From: Lingula anatina
Taxonomy: Eukaryota > Brachiopoda > Lingulata > Lingulida > Lingulidae
DNA length: 53,853 bases
NCBI RefSeq assembly: GCF_001039355.2
Contig: NW_019773736.1
Location: forward strand, 1,033,810 to 1,087,662
Reading direction: 5' to 3'
The position numbers were made by a program, and so were the translations under genes. Positions 12,601-23,382 of the stretch are shown here, piece after piece. How positions within the stretch are numbered: position 1 is the first letter of the stretch; the number at the start of each line of letters is the position of its first letter. The notes below the pieces were generated by a model. The model was not told the DNA's origin, did no database searches, and saw only the letters and a program-made list of their open reading frames with translations.

Positions 12601-15600
12601 TATCTGGAAATCGGCCCCTACAGAGTGCAGGTTCAAGGTGGGCGCCATTTTAAAACTGCCGAGGGGGAGTACGTGGAGCTAGGCAGTGGATATAACTATC
12701 GTCTGCTACTACGGAATGGCACGAAACGAAAATGCCAAGCTGAAGTCCATATAGACGGCCATAAAATCGGTTTGTATTGAATTCGATGCTCATTAAAAAT
12801 AGTTAATAGTTTGTTCTCTATTTCTCTTTTCGAGTGCTCAAATATAGCTTACTTTGGTCTTGTTTCAGTTGTGTTGGGCGTTATGGAAATATTCAAATCA
12901 CAATTTGTAAATACTCTTGAATTTTTTTTTATGCATGCAGTAGAAAAAGGTGAAAAAGAATCTTTTTATTTTGTGATACTTTACCACCTCCATTTTTAGC
13001 ATAAAGGTCTATTTTTCATGCCGGTGTAACGTGACAGATAGTCCCCCATGATAGAGAGTCCGCTTCCCATTCATTTGTACTGGTAAGACTCGCCCTAGAT
13101 TTAAACCCACTTACGTCAGGCTAACCCTAACAATTATAACTAAATGGAGGGCGGACTTTCTGTTACACGGAGTCTCAGTTTCTTCACACTGTTCTGATCC
13201 AACTTAACTGTGCATATAAGTTAGTGTTTCTGGGAAAAATATTAAACCTTTAGCTCTGTTTTAGGGGTGTTTGCGTTGCTGGGCGAGGAAGAGTACGTAA
13301 TAGAAAGACCCGTGGGTATTCAGCGACGTTTCATGTTTTACCGGACCACTACGGGAGCTGCCATAGCGAACTCGGGAATTGAGGCCAAGAGAAGAGAGAA
13401 TGGCGTTCTGGAGTGTGTATTTACGCCGGAGTTGTTATACACGGTACTCAATATTCTTTTTAAAAGAGCTTAAAGAGTTGTATAATTTGTTGGCTAGAAA
13501 ATGTCCAAAATACCTTCAGGCCCGTAGCCAGCAAAAGGGGGGGGGGGTCTTTTTCTGAAAAAGTGGACCTTTCGCCATGAAACCTTCGAGTACCTAGGTG
13601 AAATTTTACCCAGAGAGGAGCTTTTCCCCATCAAAAAAGGGGGAGTCTTTCGAACCCCTCGAACCCCTCCTGGCTACGGGCCTGGCCTTTAGGATACATG
13701 TGCTCATTTTATTTGGCTGTTTATCACATCCACACAGGATTACGTTCGTATAGTTTAAATTTTAACTTTCATTAATAATAAGTTTTTAAAATATTGGAAA
13801 AAATGTCCACAGAAAAAGTGGGCAAACTGTAAATGACCTGCTATCATTCTCTATCAGCATGAATGAGATGCAAACCTGATATTTTACGTAGAACCAACAA
13901 AAAAACGAGCTAAGATGTTAAGAATTTTATAATTATCAAAATACGGGTATATTTGTATTTGTATATTTATATTTGTATTTGCATATTTATATTTGTATTT
14001 GTATATTTATATTTGTATAAAAAAATACGCAAACAGTGTGGCATTATATTGTTATGACAAAATATACCAGTGCTTAACTTATTTCTTTTATTCTCTAAAA
14101 TGTTGCAGTTTAAAGGACGCTTAAGGAACTACAAAGGTGAACTTTCGGAGGTGCACACGGTGGACTTAAGTCCTGACCAGCAAATGGAGGACTTTGTGCG
14201 GTCAGTTATTGCGTCCAGCACGGGGTTTGAACAGTCTGCAGATGCCTACTTGCTCTTGTGTGGGGAGAGATATTGGCATATTGACAACTTCGATTGGGGA
14301 GTGAAGCAACTGTACAAGTGAGTACTTTTCAAGAACGCGTTTTACTTTTTATATCAAAGTAATGTGAAAACATCGACTTATTTGGACTTTGGAACGTTTT
14401 CCATGTAAAAAAGGAAAAGGCCCCTTTTTAGGCGTGAGGAGAATATATCTATTTCATTTTTACTACATTTTTTGAAAAATTTGAACTTTGAATATCTTAT
14501 ATTTAGGTAGAATCCTGAGACTGGCGGGAAACTTCGTCGTAATGAATACAACCAATTTTTTGTATCATTTTTACGTTACTAGTAATTATTAAAACTGGTT
14601 ATATGAAAGAGGTGTTGCTTAGTACTGGCTGGCTACCTCATACATGTATCTTCACCCAGTTCCTCGTAAAAGAAAAAAAAAACATTCTTATAACAGAATA
14701 CTTTTTGCCTTGTAGTTATTGGAAAGGCACAGCTTCTGAGTACCTCCTGTTTATAGAAATTGCCAAGGAGGTGCACATTATCAATCCTATAGATGACGAG
14801 AATGTGGAGAAGGAATCGTTTACCGTCGGATATACGGCTGACGTGAAGGAAGAAGTGAAGGCAAGGTTTAACATTCCTAGCTTGGAAGACGTGTCAATCA
14901 GTGACACAAAAAAAGCTGATGAGTGTGAGATCTACACCGTCCGAATACTGAAAGTGAAAGTGAAAGTGGTCAATCCCCCGGATACTCTCACATTGTACTT
15001 CTTTAAGAGCCAGGACGTGAAAGAGATGGTCGAGAAGGAACTGGCCATTAATGAAAGCAGTGACCAGAGCATAGAGATACACCACACGAAAGATTCAGTA
15101 CATGAACATTTTGTGTCCGACGTCACCGTGGTCGTGAACAAGGACATCACACTCCACGTGACTGCCTTTGACGGCAGGCAAGATGACGTTGTGGTCAAAA
15201 CGTACTCTACAATCGAGCAGTTGATGTACCAACTTAAAGAACAGAACCTCGTGGAGTCCGACAGCGACGGTTTCAAGCATTCTCATAAAGAGTGCCAAGT
15301 AAACGAAGTGGAGTACCGCTGGACGGAATCCAAGTCTATGTACCTTGCTCTGGAAGGCTTCTCGAATGGCTCCACAGTCGTTGTAAAACCTACCATATTC
15401 AGCTACACCATCCGATACAGAGGTAAAGGGTCAGAGGAGGAGCTTTCTATTAAGATTGAGGCGTATAAACGAGTGGCAGACCTGGTAGAACGGACTGAGA
15501 AGGAATGCGATGAAAAGGGCCTAAATCTCCCGAAAGGATTTTTCTTAGTAAGAGGCGACAGCGAGATTCTAGACACAAGTATGGCCTTGAGGTGAGTTCA

Positions 15601-18555
15601 ATCAAATTTCCCAAAAAGTTGTGACTCACTTTTAATTCTATTCTGACGACCAATATTCTGTGCCGTTTCTGTATATTTCTGTATTCCGTCCCATGCCATT
15701 CTATGTGGACAGGCTCCTTTAAACGGTGTTTATAAGGTCATCCTCCAAATATTTTCAGAGAACTCGGTGGCAGTCAAGATTTGACAATATTGGCTCCCCA
15801 ATCAGACGTAAGCATCGTAGAGTATGACACACTGGAAGAGATCGGTACAGTCTCAGACGTCACGGTGGAAACAACTATACAGGAACTTCTTGATAAGATA
15901 CGCCAGCTCTTGGGAAAACGGGTGAGGCAATTTTTATATTCCTTTTAATATGTCGCTTTAGTGTTGATGTGGCTTTGTTTTACTCATTTTTCGAACATGT
16001 TACATCAATTCATATTTTGGTCTATTGAAAAACTATTTGTTCCATTTTTATGCAGAGCTGAACACGTAGGCCTATGCCTTTTTGATGATAAGCTTCTCGT
16101 ACGAAAATGACAAAAACTCGTAACTTAATAGATCTTTTTAACATGTAGATGTTATTTATCATTAATTTTGTGTTTCTTTTCTTGGGGTGGTAAATAAAAT
16201 TTATTACAAATAAAGCAGATGTCTGATTCGGACCCTCCATAAACCTGTGTGTCTTCGATAAAAGATCATATCATTAAATTAACTGTAGATTTGGCCTACA
16301 AACATATAGTATGTTTTGTTACATAGGAAGGCAACCTGGATGATGCTAGCGTGGAAGAAAGGCACATCTGTATAGAGTTCGAAAACAACAACAGCTTCAC
16401 CACTTTTTATAACACGGTGAGTAGGCCCTATATTTGATAAGCGGAACCTTTGTTCTGCCATAGCACGGGGCAAGGAACCATATGGTGTGACAGGCCTACC
16501 ATAAATCAATGATCGTAGACGCTGAAGGGCAGACGTATGTTACTTATTCTCTGCGATATTTTATGATAAAGAGATAATCAACTTTTGAAACGGTAAACTG
16601 GGGGACAGACATACCAGTAGGCCTACATATTGAAATAGGCAAGACGCCATTTGTAAAATTTGTGTAGTGTATTAATTTATATGATGAGTAAAAACGACCA
16701 ATTTTTCCCCTGTACCCTTTTCTGCAATTAATATAGCGACTGTTATCTCAACTTCAGATGATCAACGACAAAGATGATCTGAAAGACACGCTTCCCGTTT
16801 CCCTGCTGATTGCTGCTCCACCTACCGTCAAAATGATAGAATCTCGACCCATGGAGGTGACACTGGACATCTTCAGTGAAAACCTGTCCGGCTCATGGCA
16901 GAAGAAAGTGATTACAGAGTCCTGCTCTACCGTGGCTCTGGTTTTAAGGAGACTGATAGATGGCGCTGTGAAGACGAGTGAAACTGGGAATGTAGTTCAG
17001 GATGAAAATGAGTACAAGCTCAGATTTCTAAAACCCGAGTGGCTTTTTATTCGTGGAACCAAAACAAAAATTCCATTTGAAAGACGCTGTTTAGCACAAC
17101 TTGGTATCGGTCACGAGTCAACTATTAAGTTAACAGGTAAAGCATATGTGGCAGTGGCCTACTCTGTGAAGAAATACTTCTTTAGTTGTTCTGTGCAAGT
17201 TTTTATCACAATTTTGATATCGTTTCAGAATTTAAAATTTAACTGGAAATTGGCCTCTTTTATTATGCCTCAGCCATTTTCTTAAGTTGACATTAAATTT
17301 TGAAACTCTGTATTTTATTTTATTTTATTTTATTATTTTTTGTATGATCGCACGTACAGTGCCCTCTTACTTCCATAGTGTCCTCATACTACATTGTACT
17401 GTACGGTAGTATTTACTTCATACTTTTATATTTTCCAGACACATCTCTATATGAAATAGAAGAAATGGAAAAATTACAAGCAAAACTTAAAATGGAAATG
17501 GATGACCTAGATATGGAGTATGGACTTCATACTTAAAATATTAATGTGTTTCTTCTAGGATCCAAAATATTATATTATTTTGGATCCTAGGTTTCTTTAA
17601 TAGAAGGCCAAGTCATTAAGAAAACGATGTCCTTTCAATTATTTGGATATTCCTAATTCTTTTACACTAAAATGCAGTGCAATAAAGTTTAAGCCTGTGG
17701 GTCGTAGTGTGTTCGGTGATGTGCCGATAAAGTCTATTTTTGATACTGTCTTCCTTACTGTCATAAAACTTATGTTGTTTTGCAGGAGGTTAAAGCGAAA
17801 AGAAAAGTTGTCACGAAGACTTAAAGAATACCACAGGGAGCTAGACGATCGGTAAGACTAAACTTTTCGTTTATTATAATTTTTGTCTTTAACTTCTTGT
17901 TAGATGTGGAACTTAAATGCAAGTCATTTCAAGAATGTGCATAATAGTGATTATGCTGTTGTTTAAAATCAATTTTATTAGACTTACTAAAAGTAAACTG
18001 CAAAACCTACAGTACAAAATGAATGTAATGTTTTTAATATAAAAGTGATATACTTATATCGTGTCATTCGACCTGCAAATGTATGCAGCTTATAGTTATA
18101 TCAAATTTCATGTTCATAGCCAATATGATGGTTTCCCCAATTCTCACTGGCGCATTGATGTCAAATAAATTGCCTTACCTCACTACGGACAAATTTTTAG
18201 GGGATTGTGTCACCCGTCCGCTGTGCCCTTCGACTTTAAAATATTTGTATTTATACCAGCATTTTAATATGTCTCCTGATCTTTAGCCCACTTATAAAGA
18301 TGAAAGCCGCCGAGCGCAAACTTAGATATATACTTGACGCTGACGAAGCACTCCACAGCATTAGTGACTATAGGGTATGTTCCGGTGCCACCACGCTGCA
18401 GGGAGGAAGCAGGCAGGAGTTTGAGCCGGTAGAACCCTTCCCGTTGGACCACTCTAATAGCGTTGTGTTAAGTTTGCGCATGGTAGCCAGGTACGTGTGC
18501 TTGTTTTATGGGTGGCGTTTACGACGGGAAGCCAGCTGCGCACTCTCGAATACGG

Positions 18556-18600
<45 letters not shown>

Positions 18601-19039
18601 GGGGGAGAGAGAGAGATCCACTGTAAAGCCAATAGCTTTCATGAGCGATTAGCACTTTTCACGCCACGGACGATATTGCATATCTTGGGACGCCCATCTC
18701 TTCTCGTAACGTTTCTTCTAAACATATAGACTTATTTTGAAAGAACATTTTGATTAAAACCGATTTATTATCATTACGTAAAATGCAGCAATAGACAATA
18801 TTCTTATGCAAAATTGTGCTATTTGATCAAAGGGAATTTTTCTAGGTGTCCTTCAGTCATGTATTGAAAGGTTATCTGCCATTTTTTTCAGAGTGGGCTC
18901 GGAGTGCCCGTTGCCGCTAGATGACGAATGCATTCCACTGGCCTCGGTTCGTCTCCTGGACAAGCCCATCCACACTATGGTGCGACCAATAGATGGCACT
19001 ACTGTCAAATGCGAAGCCCCGCCCCCTTTGCCTGATTGA
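9485..19039 (+). CDS. Myristoylated multi-ubiquitin-like protein with MLKL-bundle-like domain, complete copy
   Basis: My splice model has 15 coding exons: 9485-9664, 10302-11039, 11507-12040, 12251-12326, 12569-12769, 13265-13443, 14109-14317, 14716-15591, 15759-15921, 16327-16416, 16758-17136, 17439-17517, 17786-17851, 18287-18490 and 18892-19039. All phases agree, giving 1373 aa and a TGA at 19037. Order of parts: myristoylation signal (1-9), acidic Ser/Glu-rich linker (61-140), basic helical region (about 150-290), helical bundle (307-484), beta-rich domain (510-636), about six ubiquitin-like modules (637-1209), Lys/Arg/Glu coiled coil (1210-1257) and a beta-rich tail (1290-1373). I do not recognise a named gene. 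A membrane-associated signalling or immune scaffold is inferred from the architecture alone. An AATAAA lies at 19554. Exon choice is least certain for the last two exons, where the donor at 18490 (CAG|GTACGT) was preferred because it keeps the frame open. Confidence 0.75.
10004..10156. other. Sequence gap in a poly-C tract
   Basis: The run of 153 N is flanked on both sides by long C runs. Unit A reads through the same place (1738-1765) as C runs broken by A. The gap lies in intron 1 and removes no coding sequence by comparison with unit A. Confidence 0.95.
10302..11039 (+). other. Exon 2: acidic linker and first helical region
   Basis: It encodes 246 residues. The first half is low-complexity and rich in Ser, Glu, Asp and Asn. 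The second half, from a PFKHVWQIFG segment onward, is rich in Lys, Leu and Glu and predicted helical, with a Cys pair (KCMKCC). Most amino-acid differences between copies A and B in this exon fall in the acidic half. Confidence 0.7.
11507..12040 (+). other. Exon 3: helical bundle resembling the MLKL N-terminal domain
   Basis: The exon encodes 178 residues, nearly all in amphipathic heptads: an Ala/Leu helix around the VLSIIRSVYRIF segment, a second around LLRTIRNVEVI, a third around FLLEQLMDVLDQAEFYV, and further Leu/Gln-rich helices to the end. Spacing and length suit the four-helix bundle plus brace of the MLKL/HeLo-like group. This is pattern recognition without an alignment. A generic coiled-coil oligomerisation domain is the alternative. 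Confidence 0.45.
12569..13443 (+). other. Exons 5-6: beta-rich domain split by an intron
   Basis: Exons 12569-12769 and 13265-13443 join in phase 1 within the DGHKIG turn. Together they encode about 125 residues with alternating hydrophobics and conserved-looking turns: RNGT, a HIDG turn, an IERP motif, then RRFMFYR and a closing CVFTPE. This suggests a beta-sandwich module. I have no family name for it. Confidence 0.55.
13519..13684. mobile_element. MITE copy, unit B equivalent of 5218-5382
   Basis: Same ends (GGCCCGTAGCCA and TGGCTACGGGCC) and same position relative to the neighbouring exon as in unit A, with a longer G run near the left end. Confidence 0.65.
13942..14017. repeat. AT-rich minisatellite, expanded relative to unit A
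   Basis: Tandem ATTTGTATTTGTATATTT-like units with at least one more repeat than the equivalent tract at 5640-5697. Confidence 0.85.
14109..17136 (+). other. Exons 7-11: serial ubiquitin-like (beta-grasp) modules
   Basis: Five exons (14109-14317, 14716-15591, 15759-15921, 16327-16416, 16758-17136) encode residues 637-1209. They hold a repeated pattern of two beta strands, a helix of the type TIEQLMYQLKEQN or QVADLVERTEKEC, then a strand ending in a Leu-rich turn such as MALRELGG. I count about six modules, all diverged from one another and none ending in a processable di-glycine, so they are probably ubiquitin-like folds rather than a conjugated polyubiquitin. One 292-residue exon holds several of them. 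Confidence 0.55.
17308..17338. repeat. (TTTTA)n microsatellite
   Basis: Pentanucleotide repeat in the intron after exon 11. Confidence 0.9.
17555..17590. repeat. Intronic palindrome
   Basis: Perfect 15-bp arms (CTAGGATCCAAAATA and its complement) around a 6-bp loop, 37 bp after the exon 12 donor. Confidence 0.9.
18560..18614. repeat. (GA)n microsatellite
   Basis: GA run in the last intron of the modular gene, interrupted by GGAAGGGG. It creates a meaningless Arg-Glu open frame. Confidence 0.95.
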
Positions 19040-22000
19040 CAGTGTTATATATTTCCATCTCTTCTCAGTTTTGTGTCCAGTGGTTTTAAAAAGTATTTTG
19101 AAAAGCATTGTACGATATATATTCTCAACAGATATTTTCTTCCATTTGCAAGTGTGACTTTCGGGGCATATACAATGTATATCTACAGACTTTATCATGG
19201 CATCGCACATGCTCAATGTTCTCGCCTGGTGAGGACTTTATGTCAAAAATGCACTGAGGATGGAACAATTACCCTTTTTGAATCCTGATCCTACTGAGCA
19301 CCTGTTGGATGTGCACATTGCAGAGGAGAACCAACCCCTCTAATACTCTGGAACATCTCCGTCTAGTTAACCATTAATAGATATTTAAAAAGTAAAAAAG
19401 ACTTGTTACTTTTACTGAAAGCATGGCGCACTGCCTTTAGTACTTGGCACGAACACACTATTATCAAGTGTATAGTTAGGAGCTCGGTCTGGCGGTAATT
19501 TAAAATAAGAGTTACACAGAGAACATATAACTCTTTGATTTTAAATGGATTTAAATAAACGATAAAAGGTATGGAGATCTAAACCGGTGTTTTGTTTTTC
19601 TGTGCCATAAATCATGTTAGATATGGTATCAAGAATGAAAAGCTGGTATATATACAGCTGCAGTGTGATGATACAAAAAACACGTGAACTTGGAAGTGTG
19701 ACAGCCTTTACGATAAAGAGTTAATTTATATATGAATGTGTTTAGATACTTTAATTATAGATTTTAAAAACGTCTTCATCATATCACGTTTAATAACTTT
19801 AAAACATTGAATATTTGTTAACCCCAAAGCTTGATAAGTTCACCATCAGTACATGACAGGGGTACACTTAAGGTTTCCTATCAAGGTTTATTATAGGATA
19901 AAATTGCTTTCTTCAAGTCGAATTTATTCTTGAAGAAAGCAATTTTATCCTACACCCGAATTATTGCTTAACCACACACATTCATGTGATTGTACATTTC
20001 GTAAAAATCACTTTGTTCTCACCTTAACCTAAGGTTTGTATATCTGCTACCAAGGCCAAATTATTAATTGGAACTTTTACGATAACTTTTCACAGATAAT
20101 TCTCTGGCTATTTCTGCGCACTGTCCAGCGAGAATTTTTTGCACAGAATTCCAGAAATGATGTCATTGCTCATCTGGTCTATGGTAGAGGGTTACCACTG
20201 AAATGAGACGTAAGTGTTGTCAGGTGACACACTAGGCATCACAACATCGAGGAGTTGTCCACTCGATAGAACGGATTGCATATTAAAAGTAGGGTGCAGA
20301 GAGGCAGGAATAGCATTTATTTACGGTCGTATAGATTGCCTAAAAGATATAAACTGTAAACAAGAGTAGCAATGCTTTAAATAGAATCAGTTATATAACA
20401 TCAGACGTCGGACCCCCGTTCTTCCGGAGATATACACATGTATCAAGCCTCAGATCGAAAGATCACTTTCTTTTGTTTTTAGAAAGGGAGTGACCACAAA
20501 CAGGCACTATACTTGATGAATAATAAATGGTAGAAGTGGTGAATTGTTAGCTGCTGCCTATTCAGTTTAAGGATAGATTCCATATATAATTAACTTGAGC
20601 ACGCTAACTAGACACGAGTGACCAGTGACAAACTTAAAAAGGCACTGACGTAAACAACTTGTTTTGATGTGCCTACTGTTAGTGATAACTACATGTGCGA
20701 CAAAAATAGCATATATGATTTTGTTTACGAAATTCATTTCACCTGATGACAAACAAACATTGATGTCAGAGGACACACTTTTCAGGAGATACACTCTTCA
20801 CCCCATTTCGTTTTGTCTTCACCCATACTCAGGTCGCCGTGACTTGCAAGCCACAACATATTGTTTTTGGTACGTCTACGAGACCGACCTCACTTTGTAT
20901 TAATTATAAGCTGATTTGATATTTGAATGAGTGTGCACGTGCGTGCACTAGAGAGAGAGAGAGAAATTGAGACCAGTATAAATGTGTGTGTGTGTGTGTG
21001 TGTTAAATACTGATTTTTAGAAGTTTATTCCATAACAGCGGCAGAAGATGGTGACTGCAATCTTTTAAGAACACGGTGTGGCAATGCGCGTTTCTCTTTT
21101 GATTAATAAACCAAGCCTAAGTTGTCTCTATTATTTTAAAAAGACCCGCAGAAGAAAATGCCGAATGCGAGATCAAAACCCGAACCTTTGCCTTTGAGAA
21201 ACAGTTTAAGTGGTATTTTTGAAGCGTTTGTGAGACAACCTTTTTCATATTGTGATTTTAACAACCTGCTTTTTAAAGACCAATCTAATTGTATTGTCTC
21301 AGAAATATTGAATCAAATGTAATTACCATCATTTCAAATCTAAAAATTAATGTTCGACTGAACTCACTTTTTTAAGACCAAAGCTTTCTGCAAAACATTG
21401 AAGATTAATTAAGGTATTTTTAAATCTATAAAACATGTGATTTATAAACATCCATGATAAAAGACAATATTGTCGCGATGTTTCATTTTTTGAAGCCTGC
21501 CATTGTTTGTGGTTCCATTAAAACCGAACCTTAATAGATGCTATGCGTCCAACATGAAGGTGTTGTTGACATGGACAAAAAAATTTTATAATGACATAAA
21601 TGTTAGTTGAACTGTCCCAGGCTAGTTCTCTGCCTTGTTTTTAACTAACATAGTGTGGGTCAGTGCTTAGTGCAGGTGTACCTTCAGAAGATATCAAACT
21701 TTCAGGAGTAAATCTGTATGGAAGACTAGCCCCCTTAACTGATTCTACGCCCTCAATAAATATTTAACATTGCAATGGCGGAGGGGGGTGCAGTGGGCAC
21801 ATGCACCTCTTTTAGATTCTTGGTTGCCTTCATTTAAGAAGGTATCAAAATACCCTTTCCTCATTTTTTTCACTGCACGGACAAGACCAAACAAGTGACT
21901 ATTCTAGTGCTCTGGAGCTAATAATACACTGTTTCATATTCACCTTGCTTTGATCCGCATTTTTTATCCATACCCCCCCCCCCAACTAAATCTCTGGAGT

Positions 22001-22290
22001 CATAATGCGTGAAGGAACATGATTCCTCATACAAACCCTAAGAAAGAACATTAATTTGGAAATTTCAAATAAAATATCTAATGTAAACATATTAACACAC
22101 CGATGACAATAATGGCATATCTTGTTATAGACCACCTGTCATAGCGGTCAGTGGCTTCGCCCATAAAACTATTACACTTTTGCCCTTACGACCCGATACA
22201 AATGGACGTCACAGTGTGGGTGCGGGTACAATTCCGGAAGCAATCACCACCTGTACCCCCAGCTACCGTAATTGTTTTTCCAATTATAGC
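19040..22290. other. Intergenic stretch between the modular gene and peroxidase 1
   Basis: It presumably begins with the 3' UTR of the upstream gene (AATAAA at 19554). Apart from a perfect hairpin at 19894-19952 and a short GA/TG microsatellite at 20950-21002, I see only AT-rich DNA with short random open frames. Confidence 0.6.
19894..19952. repeat. Perfect 24-bp inverted repeat (hairpin)
   Basis: The arm starting TAGGATAAAATTGC is exactly complementary to the arm ending TTTTATCCTA, with an 11-base loop between them. It lies alone in intergenic DNA. Confidence 0.9.
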
Positions 22291-22298
22291 CGAGACAA

Positions 22299-22312
22299 GA
22301 TATATATAAAGG
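22299..22312 (+). promoter_or_regulatory. TATA box of peroxidase 1
   Basis: GATATATATAAAGGGTGG precedes the start codon by about 115 bp. The same GATATATAAAGGGTGG block precedes peroxidase 2, so the core promoter is conserved between the two genes. Confidence 0.7.
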
Positions 22313-22422
22313 GTGGACAACTAAATAAACAAGACAATTGTGCTCTGAGGTCCACAAGTAAATTTAGGATTTTTTGAAAGCAACGGAGACAAGTGAGTTT
22401 GAACAAAATTAAAGCTGCCATC

Positions 22423-23382
22423 ATGATGCGCTACCTGCTGTGTGCGCTTAGCGCCGTTGCTGCCGTACAATCCCTAACAACATCGCAAATGGAAAACATT
22501 AAGGCCCTGCTCGCTAATCTCATTGACACTGCTAACGCCGACAACGAGAGGCCACTGGTTGCCGCTACCGTGCGCCTAGCGTTTCACGATTGCGTTGGGG
22601 GATGCGACGGCTGCGTTGACTTTTCGCATGCAGATAACGCCGGACTTCAGACAGTAGTAGGCTTATTAGATGCAATGTATGACGATACATCCAACGGTAT
22701 CAGCGCCCTGATCTCCCGTGCGGACTTCTACGCTCTGGCAGGTATAGTGGGCGTGGAGGTGGGGGCTTCCTTACAGCTGCGATGTGGCCGAAACTGTGTC
22801 AATCCAACCCCCAGCGTCACTTTCCGCTACGGCAGGACAGACTGTAACCCAGCTACAGTCGCCCCGAGGAGCTTTCCTTCCGGTATCGCCAACCTCACAA
22901 AGACGCTGCAGTTCTTCGCCAGTGAATTTAGCTTCACGTCTCGAGAAACGGTGGCTCTGTTGGGGGCCCACACCCTTGGGGAAGCTCACCGAGAAAACTC
23001 TGGATTCCGGGGCAGGTGGGTTCCTAGGAAAGACTCCTTTGATAACGACTACTTCGTTAAGCTGGCTGACGGGGGTGGTGTTAGCTGGAGTCAGACGAGT
23101 TTGCAAAGAGGAACCCTTTACCAATGGAACGGAGACGACGCAAGTGGGCGCGGGCACATGATGTTGAACAGCGACATGGTTCTTTACAGGGATATCAGCC
23201 CAAATGCCACTACCGGCCAAACCCTGACTTGCCCTACGAACGTGGCCCTGTGCCCCTATGCCGCCACCAAGGACATTGTGGAGGAGTTTGCAGCCGATAA
23301 CGCCGGGTGGATGGCGGAGTTTTCCGATGTGTTCGAGAAGATGATCGAACACGGGAGTACAAACCTGCAGCTCCCAGCATAG
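22423..23382 (+). CDS. Secreted plant-type heme peroxidase 1 (ascorbate-peroxidase-like)
   Basis: A single intronless frame of 319 aa. Residues 1-17 form a signal peptide (MMRYLLCALSAVAAVQS), so the product is probably secreted. The distal heme motif VRLAFHDC has Arg51 and His55. The proximal motif LLGAHTLGEAH gives His183, followed by an Asp-containing DSFDNDYF segment. Cys-rich GGCDGC and RCGRNC segments suggest disulfides. The family (class I/II plant, fungal and bacterial peroxidases) reduces H2O2 using small donors. Animal members are scarce and are often called ascorbate-peroxidase-like. The donor here is unknown. Two adjacent ATGs (22423, 22426) are equally possible starts. The gene is the upstream partner of a tandem pair with 25842-26798. 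Confidence 0.9.
   Translation: MMRYLLCALSAVAAVQSLTTSQMENIKALLANLIDTANADNERPLVAATVRLAFHDCVGGCDGCVDFSHADNAGLQTVVGLLDAMYDDTSNGISALISRADFYALAGIVGVEVGASLQLRCGRNCVNPTPSVTFRYGRTDCNPATVAPRSFPSGIANLTKTLQFFASEFSFTSRETVALLGAHTLGEAHRENSGFRGRWVPRKDSFDNDYFVKLADGGGVSWSQTSLQRGTLYQWNGDDASGRGHMMLNSDMVLYRDISPNATTGQTLTCPTNVALCPYAATKDIVEEFAADNAGWMAEFSDVFEKMIEHGSTNLQLPA

Larger units (their letters stand above)
8301..16619. repeat. Unit B of the 8.3-kb direct repeat
   Basis: It matches 47-8299 throughout. Unlike unit A, it continues at 16620 into unique sequence that holds the remaining exons of the gene. It also contains the 153-N gap. Confidence 0.93.
17439..19039 (+). other. Exons 12-15: coiled coil and C-terminal tail
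   Basis: Exons 17439-17517, 17786-17851 and the start of 18287-18490 encode a charged Lys/Glu/Leu helix of about 70 residues. The rest of 18287-18490 and 18892-19039 encode a compact tail with GATTLQGGS and a Pro-rich end. These exons exist once in the window, which shows that unit A is truncated. The last exon starts after a polypyrimidine-rich acceptor at 18881-18891 and ends at TGA 19037. Confidence 0.6.

Noticed and set aside
14109-17136. Polyubiquitin precursor
   Set aside because: Modules are mutually diverged, lack the processing Gly-Gly ends and are joined by long linkers across introns.
18508-18626. Arg-Glu repeat protein
   Set aside because: Produced by the (GA)n microsatellite in an intron after a strong donor at 18490.
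22771-23352. Minus-strand frames of 130-197 codons opposite the peroxidases (also 26376 and 50591)
   Set aside because: Antisense shadows of the conserved peroxidase coding sequence. They appear in all copies only because the sense strand does.
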